DNA of 64,000 bases from Dendrolimus kikuchii. Taxonomy: Eukaryota; Arthropoda; Insecta; Lepidoptera; Lasiocampidae. A model generated the notes under the pieces. It ran no database searches. It had not been told where the DNA came from and saw nothing but the letters and a program-made list of their open reading frames with translations. The first letter of the stretch is position 1. Each line of letters opens with the position of its first letter. The position numbers were made by a program, and so were the translations under genes. The DNA lies in NCBI GenBank assembly GCA_019925095.2, contig CM034408.1, forward strand, positions 4,899,001 to 4,963,000, written 5' to 3'. This document shows positions 23,201-38,200 of the stretch, in pieces.

Positions 23201-26200
23201 TTCCACTACAAGCTAATTTTTTAATTGTGGACAATAACGGCGTGGCTACACCCATTCACCGCCATTCCGCATTTTTATTCAGGGCCTATGGCCTCTATTC
23301 CCCCACACGTACTTTTAATATCTTCGCGATGCCAACATATTGAAATAGCAGAATTGGGCCCCAGATAAGAACACAATGGGAGTACATTCAATGCTCGGTT
23401 TCCGTGACATTTCCTTTTCTACGACGCGTAAAACGAAACAGCGGACATTCTATTGATAAGAAACGGCTCATTACTCGGAAATATGTTTTACTTTATCTCT
23501 ACAGTTACAAAGGGATTGCGATATGAAAATGGAATTTCCTTTTTCGATTTTCATTAGGCAAGTTATGTGTGATGGCCGTTTGAGGAAATTTTAGATAGAT
23601 AGATAGATAAACACTTTATTGTATACCATTACAGAAAACACAGACAAACTTATAGCCTGAAAATATTCTAAATGTGCACAATGGGCGGTCTTATCGCTAA
23701 GAAGCGATCTCTTCCAGACAACCCGTGGCAGGAATAAAACAGATTATATCTGTCAAAGGTGGTATACATAAATATTACACGATATGTAGTTACTTACATT
23801 ATATTTTATTCAATAATAAATATATTTTATAAGTTTGGCTTTTGGGGTTGAAACCCGTGGGGGCCTGGAGCTCATCACCTCTATCGAGACCTCTCAACGC
23901 GTCTAATTGAGGTCTCGTGTGACCAAAAGGCTGGCTTGCACCTAGGGTAACGCATGAGCGTTGCCATCCTACGTGGAAATGCGGCCAGCATTTTGGGCAC
24001 TCTCCCCGCCAACAGCGACCTGGAGTCTATTTTTTACTTATAGTTTATTATTTTGTAAGTCTAGTTATATTTATATTGTAGTTTAATTTTAGTTGATATT
24101 AATTTATAATTAGTTTTATGTATGTTATTGTTTTTAGTTTTTATCATAGTTCTTTTATAAGTATGTAGAATCTATATGTATAAAAGAAAGTAGTGTTAGT
24201 TACACTATTAATAACTCAAGAACGGCTGTACCGATTTGGCTGAAAATTGGTGGGGAGGTAGCTTAGAACCAGGAACTAGGAGACGGACATAGAACACATT
24301 TTATCCCATTGGAACCGGTAGGTGGCGCTGAGATCGGGTTCTAGAATCTTCCTAATCACCTGCAGCGATTTTGTTTTTGTGTGTTTGAGTGGGTTCCCGG
24401 ATGGTTTAGATTCACAATGAGAACCGGTAGGTGGCGCTGGGATCGGGTCCTAGATTTTAATTTTTTCAGAGCGGGACAACGTCTGCTGGGGCCGCTAGTA
24501 TTATATAAGTAAGAATTATACTTAATAGACATATATACATCTATTAATATGCCAAAATAAATATATACATATGTATATACATACACACAAATATACATAA
24601 CAAAATCAAATATCACTACGTTGTAGGTAGTGCTTTTTTGTCATGTTCTTTAATATTGTTAGTGATTTAGCTTGTCTAACATTAACAGGTAGCGTATTCC
24701 AGAGTCGAATAGCCTGTACAGTAAAAGAATTATTGAAGAAAGATGAATAATGCTTGGGAGTATTAAGTCTAAGATTCGTAGAAGGTCGTAAGTTGTTAGA
24801 GGAAGATATGAATTCAAAGCGTTCTTTGAGATAATACGGGTTGTGGGGATAAACAACACTGTAAAGGAGTGAAAGAATATGAGTATTCCGGCGAAAAGGA
24901 ATTGGTTTTAAAAAACTAAACTTAATTTTTTTTATTTTTTTTTATTGCAGGAGTTCAGCAGACAGGCAGACGGCCCACTTGATGGAAAGCGGTTACCATC
25001 GCCTATGGACATTTGCAACACGAAAGGTGCTAGAAATGCGCTGCTGCTCTCTTAAGGGAGACTGGAACCTGGTCACTAATGCCGGAACACAACTCAAGGT
25101 TGTTATGGCGACATGCTTTAGACCAGGGGTGGTAGCTCTCCAGTCGGGCAAATGCCCTACCACCTGGCAAATTAAATGGCAATTAAATCAATTGTTACAA
25201 TAATTACTTAAAATTAATGATCAGGATGATCTGACGAGACTACATCCTGCCGCGATTGGAGCCAGTTTGTCGCGTACATCGCCGGGTAGGCTGGCAATGA
25301 GGCTTCTCAGGAAATTCCACTCACCAGTTTCTCACGCGCAAGCATGACCCACAGTTTCTTTGAAGTTTGTGAAGCTGTTGTGTGAGAAGTAACAGGGTTG
25401 CCTCCTATGTGTGGAAAATCGTTAGGGTACCACACATAACTCATGAATAAACATTGAAATTGTAAACAGACAGCCAATTGTATGTTCTTGAGAATAATAT
25501 CTTGATTAAGTAACTAATACTCGGTATTCACTCTATGGCATTATATTCGAATAGATGATTCGATACAAGTTGTTACAGGGATATACACACAAGGCTGTGT
25601 CAGTAGATCTATATATTAATACGTGAAGCAAAAATTTTGTACCCTTTTTTACGAAAATTGCACGAACGGAGGAGTATGAAATTCCGCACACTTATAGTTT
25701 ATATAGAGAAGAAGCGACGAATGCTAATATTTTTTTAAATATGCATAAGAATAAATTAAATCAATAAAAAAAATCATTACACACACTACCATGTATTTGA
25801 CACACGCACGCATATACACTCTTTTGTTTATTGTTAAAGTCAAATTAACCGAGCCTTGGCGAAATCTGTGATTATAGAAGTATAGTCTTTGACATTAATT
25901 ATTATGGTCGAATTTCGACCACTAGTTTAAGTAATTATATAGTTATGTATTTATTTTTATTCTAAAGTAACAAAGTATTTTATTTTTGGTTTTATTTAAA
26001 TTTATTTTGATTTAGGAGTTAAATATTACACAAGTAGAATTAGTTTAATAAAATTGGGTCGTTTTGGTCTTAAGCCAAGAGGAAGGTTTGCACTGAAAAT
26101 TAGCGTTGTGTCGGATATAATTCCGGTACAGCAATATGCTGAGGGCAAAACTTGTTTGCTGAAAATGCGGGGTACAAATTCTCAAAATATGCTCTGGATA

Positions 26201-29200
26201 ATGTGCAAGGAATGTAATTACTTCGCTATTTCTTCAAATAAAGTCTTTCTTTCTTAACTACGGTTCACTATATGATATTATAAAAAAATATGGCTTAGCA
26301 TCGTTTGGCTCCCGAAATACTGATTCCAAATGACACATTACGCTGCCTATTTATAGTCAAGGTGGGGAAATACGTCAGTGGAGGTACTCCGTACATCTCT
26401 TGTTATTTCCTTGTTTTGATAGCTAAGACGATAACAAACCGGTCAGTAAAGCTAAGACAACATTTAACTCTATATTCGAATTGTAGTAGGCATTAAATTC
26501 CGTACCCTTTAAGACGGAACCACCACAAATTTGTTCTCGAACTGTCACACACGGCTAATTGGGAAGCACCACAAATTTGTAGTCAAATACAGATAATTGA
26601 AACGAACGTTGAACTGATGCTTTCTCCCTCTAACTACATAGAATTTGTATTAGAATAAAACAGACGATATAATTCTCTTGGTTTTGGCGCCGCAATTTTG
26701 ATGGCAGCAACTTGAGGAAAAAATAATATTTTTGGACCCTCAAAGGGGTTAAAAAAACTAGAGCTGTATGAACTTACCCCACTGCCGGGACTTCGTCACC
26801 TTGACTATATATTATTTAATTACTTGCTTTTTCGCACTACGAATACATTTTTCCTATAGGCGGTAAAACTAAATAGATTGGTATGTGGGAGTTTTAATAT
26901 ATTTCTTGAAATTATGTATTGGAGTTCAGTAGCAGTTTTTATAATGCCGAAATTTATGAAATCGTCGTGCCCATCCGGTCATCTGTTTATGTCTCCCTAT
27001 ATCGGCGAAGGTCAGCGAAGGTGAAACTAACCATAATGCTCGGGCTCCATCTGGGATAATGTTAAAGTTATTGACTGTGGCCAAATGCGTCTTATTTATA
27101 GCGATAAAAATAATAGCTACATCAGTGTACATACATACGTCATATGTCAATATTTAACCTCATTACCAATTAATAACAGTATCGCATTACAGATAACGCA
27201 TTAATCCGATCGCTACATCTGTGTAAAACGGGCAATAATAATTATAAAATTATCTCAGATGAAGCAGTAGCATAAGAGCAACTTATTAAAATTGCATCGT
27301 CACTATCGTTGTTATGAAAATGTATTTGTTAGTGAATTGCGACGGTGGCTCCAATAAAACGCGGTCGGAGCGCTATCTTTTCGTCTATCCCTTGGGAACA
27401 GGACTTTATTGTGGAGGAAGGTACCCTATGTCCTTTTCTATAACCATGACAACGTGTTATTATTTTATTTTTATTGCAAGAATTCAGCAAACAGGCAGAC
27501 TGTCCCCTGATGGAAAGCGGTTACCATCGTCTATGGACATCTATAGCGCCAATGGTGCTACCAACGTGCTGCCGCTCTCTAAAGTTGTCATGGCGGCATA
27601 CTCTAGACCAGGGGTGGTGGCTATCCAGGCGGGAAAATTCCCTACCACCTGGCTGTGGGTTGTTTTTGTCGGCTTTTACGTAAGGCCGCCTGGCCGCAGG
27701 ATTTTTTAATAAATTTTTTTTGCAGAGTTCAGCAGATAGCCCACCTGATGGAAAACGGTTACCATCGCCTATAGACATTTTAAAACAAAAAAGGTGTTAC
27801 AAATGCTCTGCTGCTCTCTTAAGGGAGACTCGAACTTGGCCACTAATGCCGGAACACAACTTAAGGTTGTTATGGTGGCATACTCTAGACCAGAAATAAA
27901 TTCAAATAAATAAATTCGGAATCTAGAAATTGTATTCTTTTTCAAGAGCTATGAATGTCAAAGAAGCAAGTGAGGTGTGAAAAAATAAGCCTGAATGGCG
28001 CTCTGTTGTTCGTGCCTACCCCGCAAGGGGACTGGCGTGAAGTTATGTATGTATGTATGTATGTATTCTTTTTCAGTTCTTGCACGGATATTAATTAGGA
28101 TTAAGAAATTTGGATAAGAGCTAACCTAAACTCGTCGTAGGCATAATATTTTCGCGACTAGTAGACATAAAACTGTTGGTTTTAACGCGCTATTTTATTT
28201 GATTTTTGTTCTGATGTTTCGGCCACTTTTCAGTAGCCGTGATTACTGAAGACAAAGATATCAAGTGTCAGTGAGTAATGTTAAATTATTTATTTAACCT
28301 ACCGCCAACTTGTACATTTTAGTTTATTTATTTATTAGCTTACAAACATCGCTATCATTACAGTTGTCACCAATACGATAGCGTGGTACACATAATACAT
28401 TATATAGGTATACACATTCAATTATAATATATAATATGATATGCAGTTCTTGTGAATTCAGTCACAGTACAGATAAAAATGTCAATTTGTTCACATATCT
28501 TGTTCAATGTTCGCAAGGCCTGTGCTATTATTTACTCTATGGAAGCAGAGGCAGCCCTAGCACATATAGCGCTCGTGTGCAATCAATATACTGGCGCCCT
28601 CTAGTAGGTGCCCGGTCAAAATGGTATAATTATAGTTATGCTAGAATTTACTCCACGACTACGCCACGGGTCAACCTCTAGTGCATGCCTCTTGTTTAAA
28701 GAGGATACTCATAGGTTACACTGTGTTAAATTTTTATGTAAGTGTTATTTGCCCCGAAAGATTCACTTAATTTTATATCGCAATATCCCATCTCCCGGAT
28801 GAAAAGTATCAATGCTCATCTATGTATTAAAACTACATATGTACACCGAAATGACCAAAAAGACCAAATCGACTATATCGACCAAATCTACGAAATATAC
28901 GAAATCGACAAATTCCACCAAATCGACGTATTCGACCAAATCTACGAAGTCGACCAATTCGACGAAATCGACCAATTCGACCAAATCGAAAGTCCGACCA
29001 AATTGACGAAATCGACCAATTCAACGAAATCGATCAATTCGACCAATTCGACGAAATCGACCAGTTCGACGAAATCAACGAAATATACCAAATCTTGTCG
29101 ACCCTCGGTATAAATATTACATATATACCGATTTTTAGCCAAATTGGTCCAGTAGTTTTTCCGTTAAAACGGTACAGACAGACGGACAGACAGACAGAGT

Positions 29201-32200
29201 TATTTCCGCATTTATAATATTAATAGGGAGTTTCACCAGCGAACAGAAACTCTGGTGCAAATAGTGCAATTTTACATGATTTAGGGAAGTAATAGGTACA
29301 GGTTCAGAACAGGAACTCCCATATAAACCGTGCTGAAATAGCAACTGCATAGATACTGTTGTTTCATTTTCGATTATGACAAGTTTTTGTATGTATGTTA
29401 TCTGTGCAGGAACGGAAAAAGAATACAATTTCGAGTTTTTGGCGGGAACTGAAATGGGGACGTTGTGCTGTGCAGTTTTATTTTCTAAAAATGTGTAAAA
29501 TTACTCTAAAATGAACAATCGTTGTAGGGTATTGATAGTTTTGAGTAGTAATTATGTGTTTTGTGAGAAATGTGAACTGTATAGTCAAATGTGGCCTTTA
29601 GAGTTGTCACAAGAACTCCGTTGAATGGCCCTAGCCTGATTACCTACAGTTCAGCTGTGCTACACATAGGCTTAAGAAAATGAAGAAACTATAATATATT
29701 GTAAACTAAGATCCGGCTTAAAGGCCTAGCTGCCAAGCCATAAACTTAAATAAAATAAGAATACAATTTCCTGCGGCCGGGTGGCCTGTCGTAAGAGGCG
29801 ACAAAACAACCCACAGCCAGGTGGTAGAGCATTTGCCCGATTGGATGGCTACCACCCACAGTCTAGAGCAGGGGTCACCAATTAGTTTCGCTCGGGGTCC
29901 GTTTTAAGAAATGACATGACTATCGCGGTCCGCACAACATTTTATAGAAAAATGTAATTACGGAAATAACAAAGGTATTTTTTTACATATCAATGAGAAT
30001 AATGTAATTTTTTCGTGGTCCGCACAAAATCGGTTGGCGGTCTGGATCTAGAGTATGCCGTCATAAGAACCTTGAGTTGTCTTCCGGCATCAGTAGCCAG
30101 TGTATCTGCCCTGTCTGCCTCCAATTAGTGTCCAGGTTCCAGTCTCCCATAAGAGAGCAGCAGCGCGTTTGTAGCACCTTTGGTGTTGCAAATGTCCATA
30201 GGCGTTGCTAATCGCTTTTCATCAAGTGAGCCGCCTACCTGTCTGCTGAACTCCTGCAATAAAAAAGTAGAATAAAGACGGATATAGCGATTGATTGGCA
30301 ATACTATTACTGCTTTGTGACTCATGCTTTTCGGAGTGTGCGCTGAACGCCCTGCACAGGTAAAGCTGGCACCGGGCGCCTAATATAATTTACGTGTCTA
30401 ATCTTATCAACGTGTCGTAGGTACTTACGAAAGAAAGCGCGGTATAAAAACTTTTTATGAACTTGCACGTTGTTCTGGTGGAATACAACGTTTAGTTGAA
30501 CAAGGAATTTTTGCATTAATATTTTTCTTTAGAAGTTTTAATTTACTTTGAGACGTGGTAGAAATTTCATTACGACCGTATTGAGTTTTAGTTGTGCTCT
30601 TAAGAATTACTTTTAATGTTTATACTGGGTCTGGATACAGTATGTGCCAACGAACTTTGTTCGCGTTGCCATGTCGGATGATCAAAAGTTTAAAAAAAAA
30701 CACTAATTATTACAAGCACTGTTATTGCAATGTAAAAAACACTACATTTTTTTGGTTGTAAACAAAGTGTTATCATTTAAAGTTTACCAAAAAAAAACAT
30801 AATAAAAAATGAATACTATTTAGGTTTACAAGCTGTTTACCTGTTATTACCGCAACTTGTATCAGTACAACGATAAAAACACTACAGAAACTGTAAATAA
30901 ATTTTTACGTGTCTAAGGGGTAACACAGTGGTGCAAATAAGGACATTAATAGTGAGGCCACATTTTTGTAAAGATCATTATTGATTTCAGTTTTACCCCA
31001 GGAAGAATTTATCAGCCCTATTTATAAGCTTCTACGTTACCAAATGATATCACAAAAAATTATTTCCGTTTTAAGTGAAATATTCTGTGGAATCAGGTTC
31101 CAGTCTCCCATAAGACAGCAGTAGCGCGTTTGTAACACTTTTGATGTTGCAATTGTCCATAGGCGTTGCTAACCGCTTTGCATCAAGTGAGCCGCCTATC
31201 TGTCTGCTGAACTCCTGCAATAAAAAAGTAGAATAAAGAAGGATATAGCGATTGATTGGCAATACTACTACTGTTTTGTGACTCATGCTTTTCGGAGCAA
31301 TGATGTGCGCTGCACGCCCTGCACTGGTAAAGCTGGCACCGGGCGCCTAATATAATTTACGTGTCTAATCTTATCAACGTGTACTTACGAAAGAAAGCGC
31401 GATATAAAAACCTTTATGAACTTGCACGTTGTTCACATGTACCATCCGGTGAACCAGCAGTCATTGGATATTGTTGCTACTTCAAAAGCTTGTGATGCTG
31501 TTATCCATCCCATCCATCCATAATTTTTTTAATGACAGCATCTGATATTACTGCATTTCTTAAAAATGACACATTTTTCATTATATTTTAAAACAAGTTG
31601 ATACATTAAAGTGCTGGCTGTATCACTGAGAACAGCATTATGTTGATATTTAAACAATGCACAATCCTCAAGTTTCATTTTTTGTCCTTCTTCTAAAAAC
31701 TTATAAGTACATTTGAATTTGATGGTAAACTAGGGTTACTACTACATATTTTAAACTGGTTCTGGTGGAATAAAACGTTTAGTTGAACAAGGAATTTTTG
31801 CATTAATATTTTTCTTTAGAAGTTTTAATTTACTTTGAGACGTGGTAGAAATTTCATTACGACCGTATTGAGTTTTTGTTGTGCTCTTAAGAATCATTTT
31901 TATTGTTTATACTGGGTCTGGATGCAGTATGTGCCAACGAACTTTGTTCGCGTTGCCATGTCGACGTTGTTATTAATGTTAGTTGTGAATTGCACCGGTA
32001 GTATATATTATATTCGTATATTTCCTACCAGGGATTAGTAATGTTACTAAAGGCATACACAGCTACAATTGTTTTACTAAAGGTTTTATTGATCATTGAA
32101 AATTTCGTATCAAGTATTTTTCACCTTAGCCACTTTATATCTCTCCCAAGAAAATTTTGTGTAATGTTCTCGGAATATAAACTACCGTCGATTTTAAGCC

Positions 32201-35200
32201 CGGCAATTTACTATCGGTCATCGAAATCAGTTCAGTAGTTTTTGCGTGAACCCCGAACAAACGGACAAACAGAAGAAAAATGTAAGAAACAAAGGACTAC
32301 CCTTTTACAATTTTATAATATTACAGATATCCGGCGGGAAAGACGTCATTTATCAACAGAAAAAAAATAAAATTTGTATTTTTGGACTGGTCCGAATTAG
32401 TCTCCTAATTTTTTCTGTTTTGTTGCTTCTTGCGACCAGAGGCAAAGCTTTAAGCATAGGTGATGTGAGAACATTTGACTGCAGAGATTGGTTCCTACAT
32501 TCAAGTATGTCGGCGACACAACCGTCCGTGCCGTGAACTTTTTAGCTAACCTCATGTTGCGTGCCCACTGTTGGGAAATGGTAAACTCCCGAATTTTGCT
32601 ACTAGTTACGTTTCCTATGAAATATAATGAAGAATTCAATTGAAAGGTTGATTTATAAATGTTGCGAACTGATAATTAATGCCGATGATAACTAACACAA
32701 TGCTTGTCTACGGCGGCTTGGTAGGTTTGACACATCGGTTATCTCGATGTGCAGGTTTCATCACGATGTTTTCCTTCACCGTTATTAGCACGTGGTAATT
32801 GCAACAATATGCACTGTCTAAGTGGTGCATGCGATTCGGCCAGGATTCAAACGCGCGCCCTTTTAGGTTGCGACGCGTGCGCTAACCATTACGCTACTAC
32901 GACTTTATATTATAAGTATACTAGCTGCGCCCCGCGATCTCACCCGCGTGGTGATGGAAAATCGTTATATTTTTGATAATTCACACTATATCTTTATAAA
33001 TTATAGCCTATGTGTTATTCTGATGTGTAAGCTATATTACTGCAAAATTTAATCAAAATCCATTCAGTAGTTTTTGCGTGAAAGAGTAATAAACATCAAT
33101 TCTTACAAACTTTCGCGTTTATAATATTTATTATATTATTATAGAGATATAGGGATTAGAGTTAAGTGGAAATATCCACGTAAGGTTAGTCTCAAGTAGC
33201 TCAATTTGTATGAGAACCGATTTTTTAATCATAAGATAAAAGTTATTATCAGTCGAATAAATGATAACCAGACTGAATTTAAAAGTGAAACAATTCAATC
33301 GTTTTATTCAACCAACTCTCATTTTTAACTTTATCATGTTATATGTTATTTTATGAATAACTTTTATCTGGTGATTGAGAAATCGGCCCGTGGTCAAATG
33401 TATACCAGTAGATATATGTGGTTGAGTAATAAATAGCAGGAGGTACAAACCATATCCTCGATTGCGTTCCAGCCCTGTCCTTTTAATAAAAATACGAGTT
33501 ATTTTCTTCATGATGGCATGCAACCCTTCTTGAAAGATGTCACGTACGAAATTACCCTTTTATGGCAATTTCTTCTCTGCTTAGAAGTAGAATTAAATAG
33601 AGAAGCATTTGGGCATATATTATTATTGCTAAAAGTACTGCCATCCATATGTATTTTTATTACGTGTTGACAATATTTATTTAAGTTTAAAATTGACTGA
33701 ACCTTTTTAAAACTGTTACATAAAACAAAAATCTAAGATTTAACCGGTCGCCGTTACCAAACTCAAATGTCTAGAGTAAGACATGAAATATATACTGGGT
33801 ATTTTTGCAACTATTTTTCTAACTTATTTCCACTTCTGTCAACGTCTTCTTTAGTCTATTCGGGTTTATTCTAGAACATTTCATGACAGAAATATTTTTA
33901 TTGTCATCACCAAAGAATCCTGACAAGCGAGACTCAAAATATATAATGCTTTTTTCCAAAAAAATTTTTTATAAATGAAATATTTAAAAATACCACATTA
34001 GTATTATAATTTTATCTAAAGAGACTAATGTATTAATTTAAATATAACCTAAATGAACTACAAGTATTCAAACTAATGACAAAGCTTCACACTAATGATA
34101 AGCCCCATAGTCTCGTTATTATTTTTTACTTATGCCATTTCTGTATATTACTTCGTCTACGCTTCTTTGCTACAATCACTGACATTTGTTACAGCATGTT
34201 TTGCAAATTGTAGCATATTGTATGGAGTTGGCATTCTCCTCGCTAGGTTAATAAGAGTTATTTGTTATGTGTATTGCAGTGTCTGTCGCTCTATTAGTAT
34301 AGCGACACACTTGCGGAACGTGCCGCGCGAAAAGTTAGACGACTGAAGGATTGGCACTGATAAGTATGCGGCGTAACGCAGCGGAAATTGCGATGATGTG
34401 TTTTTAACCCTTAAGACAATTATCGATATACCAAAAAGCCGCAAGACTAACACTATCACTATCTCGTAATATACCAAGAAAATATACCCATTTCATACAA
34501 ATCATACAACTCCTATATAAACAGAGTGAGACAACAACACAATTAACGATCACGCGCACAAACGCGATCTGCACTCTCATCGCGGACACATATGTGCTAA
34601 TAGTGAGCTAAAGGGTTAAAAAAGATTACGAGCGTATTTAGCCGAACTTTCCACCACCGAAAAATCCGCAGGTGTGTCGTTAGGCTTAGTGAGATAATAA
34701 ACTTAATGGTGACCACGTAAGCGGTTGTTTTTTACGATTTTGGAAGCTTATTTAATTTCTTCATCCATTGATTTTGTGGGGGTTGATGTATGTTTTGTGG
34801 TTCTTCGGTGGTGAAGCACCACTAGGCGAGAACCCATGGCTCCATCGCCGGGTGAATTAGTATCGACCGCTTGAGAGGAGAGTACAAAAGAATACGGTGA
34901 TAGGTTGTACGCTCTATGTAATTTACTTAATTCATTTATGATTAAACTGAAGACTATATGTACAGAAATCTTAAAAGCTACGTGATAATATTTGTAACCT
35001 ATGTATATTCTGAACATGTTCGCAGTGGCGCAGTCCGTAGGTTTTGTCTATTATCTGTATTGACAGGTCTTTTTTTTTGGTTTTGAGGCGAGGGAAAATG
35101 CTTAACCGATTTACGCACAAACTGGGTCGTTGCTAGGGGAACGACACGCGTCGGTCGGGAGCGATAACACTGCAGCAATAGTATGCTCTTGGCAGCGCTC

Positions 35201-38200
35201 CGTCCGCGATCGACGTCACAGAATAGTGTGGAAGACTCCGAGCGTTGCTGCACGGGCGAGCAACCCCAATACCCACTAAAAACCCCCTCCTCCCTGACGA
35301 CCCTGCGCTTTGAATGTGTTGGAAAGGCTGAGATTTAGAACATAGTTACGCCCAGCCGGAATTGACAGGTCTTGACACGTACATGGACTACTCAGCGTTA
35401 ACCTTGCTAATTATGTAGCAATAAATTATGCCATGTACGTGACGTGCAGATTTCATTAAAAAAATTAGCAGCCTTGTAATTAAATCAATAGGTGACGACA
35501 ACAAAAGTTTGGTAAATGCTTCCTACCTGATGAAAGCAGTTACTGTCGTCTATGGAGATTTGCAACGCTGAAGGTGTTATTGAAGAGAGTGCCCCGTATA
35601 GGGTAGAGGAGCGAGATGGAATGCTCGTCCGTCTCAAAGGAAGATCTTCCAGCGAGGCTATTGTTGTTCCTTGTAGGCCTATTGTTGTAAATTTATATAT
35701 ATTCTTTGTACGTTTCGGGAATCGTTTGCGACCTCAATTATTGTACAGCGCCATCTATTGGCTTGTAAGTGTTCCACTACATTAACAAATATACTACCGG
35801 CTTTGAAGAGGTAACTGGGATTTGATCACTAATGCCAGAATTCATGATGTTAGCTGCATACTCTGGACCAGAGATGCCATCCAGACGTGTAAAAGCCCTT
35901 CCTTTAAGTCTGTGGGTAGTTTCGTCGCCTCTTACTACAAGCCGCTCGGCCAGAAGAATCACTACTATTCTATCTCCATTCTTGCACGGTTAAAAAATAA
36001 CTTGTCATTTTGTTCTAGATGCAGGAGTCAGATGGATTCCTTCCTATTGCGCTCTGAAGGAGCTGAGCGTGTCTGACTGTATCGGGGTCACAGATTTTGG
36101 TTTGTACGAGCTCGCCAAATTAGGACAGGCATTACGATACCTTTCTGTCGCCAAATGTACACAGGTTTGTATTAATAATTTAATACTAAAGGTTATTTAT
36201 TCACTTCTTTTCTTTTTTATTGCATGAGTTTAGCAAACAGGCAGACCGCCCAATTGATGGAAAGCGGTTACCGTCGTCTATAGACATTTGTAACAGTAAA
36301 CGTGCTACCAATTTGCTGCTGTTCTTTCAAGGGAGACTATAACTTGACCATTAGTACTGGAACACAACTCAAAGTTGTTATGACGGCATACTTTAGACCA
36401 AGGGTAGTAGCCATCCAATCGGGCAAATACCCTACCGTCTGGTTGTGGGTTGTTATGTCGCCTCTTATGAAAGGCCGTCCAGCTGCAGGAAATTGAGTTC
36501 TTGCTCCGTTCCTGCACGGATATTGACCACGAATAAGGAGCATGCCCATAATAAGCCTTGGATACCTTAAGATCAATCCATCGATCAAAAAAAGAGCTAG
36601 AGAGGCAATAAGGTTATACAGCTCTCACGAGAGCGGTAAATTTGAAAACATTTTGGCCGTTAGTAGGTATGTACCGTCCTTAGCATCATGTTACGTAAGA
36701 TCAAATTCGATACTATATAAATCGTTTTGAATTCATGAGGATTTCTTTATTATTCATTCAGCGAAGCCTGCGGTGTAATATCGAGCCTTTACTACCATTT
36801 TAGCGTAAGAGACTTTTGGACCTAAGTATATTATTTGATACAAAAGGTATTTTAAACTAATATTTTGTTTTAAGACTTTCAGTTTTAGTTATTAGACCCT
36901 ACTGAATCTAAAACTTAGTCTTAAAACAAATTAATAGTTTGAAATACCTTTTACAACAAAAAATATACTCAGATCCAAATGTCGCTTACGATAAAATGGC
37001 GGTAGAGGCTCGATATTATTAGGAGCAGAAAATCTAATTGTCTGGCCTTAATACGTTTAATGCGTGATGAGACCTAAAGGATCTTTTACGAGATTTTCAT
37101 TCAGCGTCGCGCTTGAAATCGAGTTATTCTCTTAGCAAAGGAGGCCATAACATCTGTATTTCTATGTCTACGATAGCAACAAACATACTTGCTTCACGGT
37201 TACTTAACAAGAACTTTGGCGATCCATTAAGTCCCGAGAACGACGTTTGGTACGTGAAGAACTTTCCTACCTCCTAAATATTAGTAGAACTGCGTTTAGT
37301 GTTCAAATGTCGATGTGCAGCTCGCTCATTAACAAACTACCTTCGTAAATATTCAATTGATCGAATATACGGCAAACAGTTTAAATCATGAATTTTGTAC
37401 AAAAAAAGTTATCTTATTTTCGCTAATATTCTCTGTCGACTATTTATTTTATTAAAAACACTTTGCAAGAAAAAGGGTAGTCTAGCGGTGACATCATTCC
37501 AGTGGCGTAATAGGAGTGGTGCCGCACTTTCACTTTCACTTCTCGCTCAACTTCCGGCCGAGTCGGACGTTTGTTAAGCTCTTTCTATGAATTATTTTTT
37601 CTAAATTACATTGTAACAGTTGTATTTTAAACTAGCGACACGGCGCGGTTTCACTCGTGCTCTGTCTCGCTCCCGTGGTATATAGCGTCATGTTATATAG
37701 CCTATGACACTCTCTCTTAACATAGCTTTCGAACAGTAAAAGAATGTTTAAACTCGGTTTAGTAAATTCAAAGATTACCTCCTACAACGTCACAAACTCA
37801 CAAACTTTACGTCTTTATAATATTAGTATAGATAATAATTGCTTTTTTATCTTATTTAATGTATGTTCTTTGTGTTTATAATAACGGTTTGTTCCAATTA
37901 TGAAAGCTGTCCTGATTGTTTTCTAGTATATTAAATTGTCATTTATTATGTGAATTTTCGTTTATTTTAATTAATTTATAAGTTAATTCATTTATTTTAT
38001 TCCTCCAGGTATCAGACTCCGGTATCAGAACCTTGGCTCGAAGATGTTACAAGCTCCGTTATTTAAACGCAAGAGGTTGTGGTGCGTTGGGTGACGATGG
38101 TGTGGAGGCAATCGCTAGGGGCTGTTCAAGATTACGAGCTCTAGATTTGGGTGCTACTGATGTCTCTGAAGCTGGTTTACAGGTACATAGAATTTTTACC

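Larger units (their letters stand above)
29402..30267 (+). mobile_element. SINE-A copy carrying two nested insertions
   Basis: Parts 29402-29432, 29757-29868 and 30046-30267 join into one SINE-A ending CTCCTGCAATAAAAAAG. The gaps are a LINE 3' end and a hAT MITE, each with its own TSD in SINE sequence. Confidence 0.78.

Noticed and set aside
28742..29113. 123-codon frame rich in Asp/Gln/Ile
   Set aside because: The product of the 9-bp minisatellite; overlapping frames are equally open.
34095..34346. Hydrophobic 83-codon frame
   Set aside because: AT-rich DNA gives Phe/Ile/Tyr-rich random frames; no motif or neighbour supports it.
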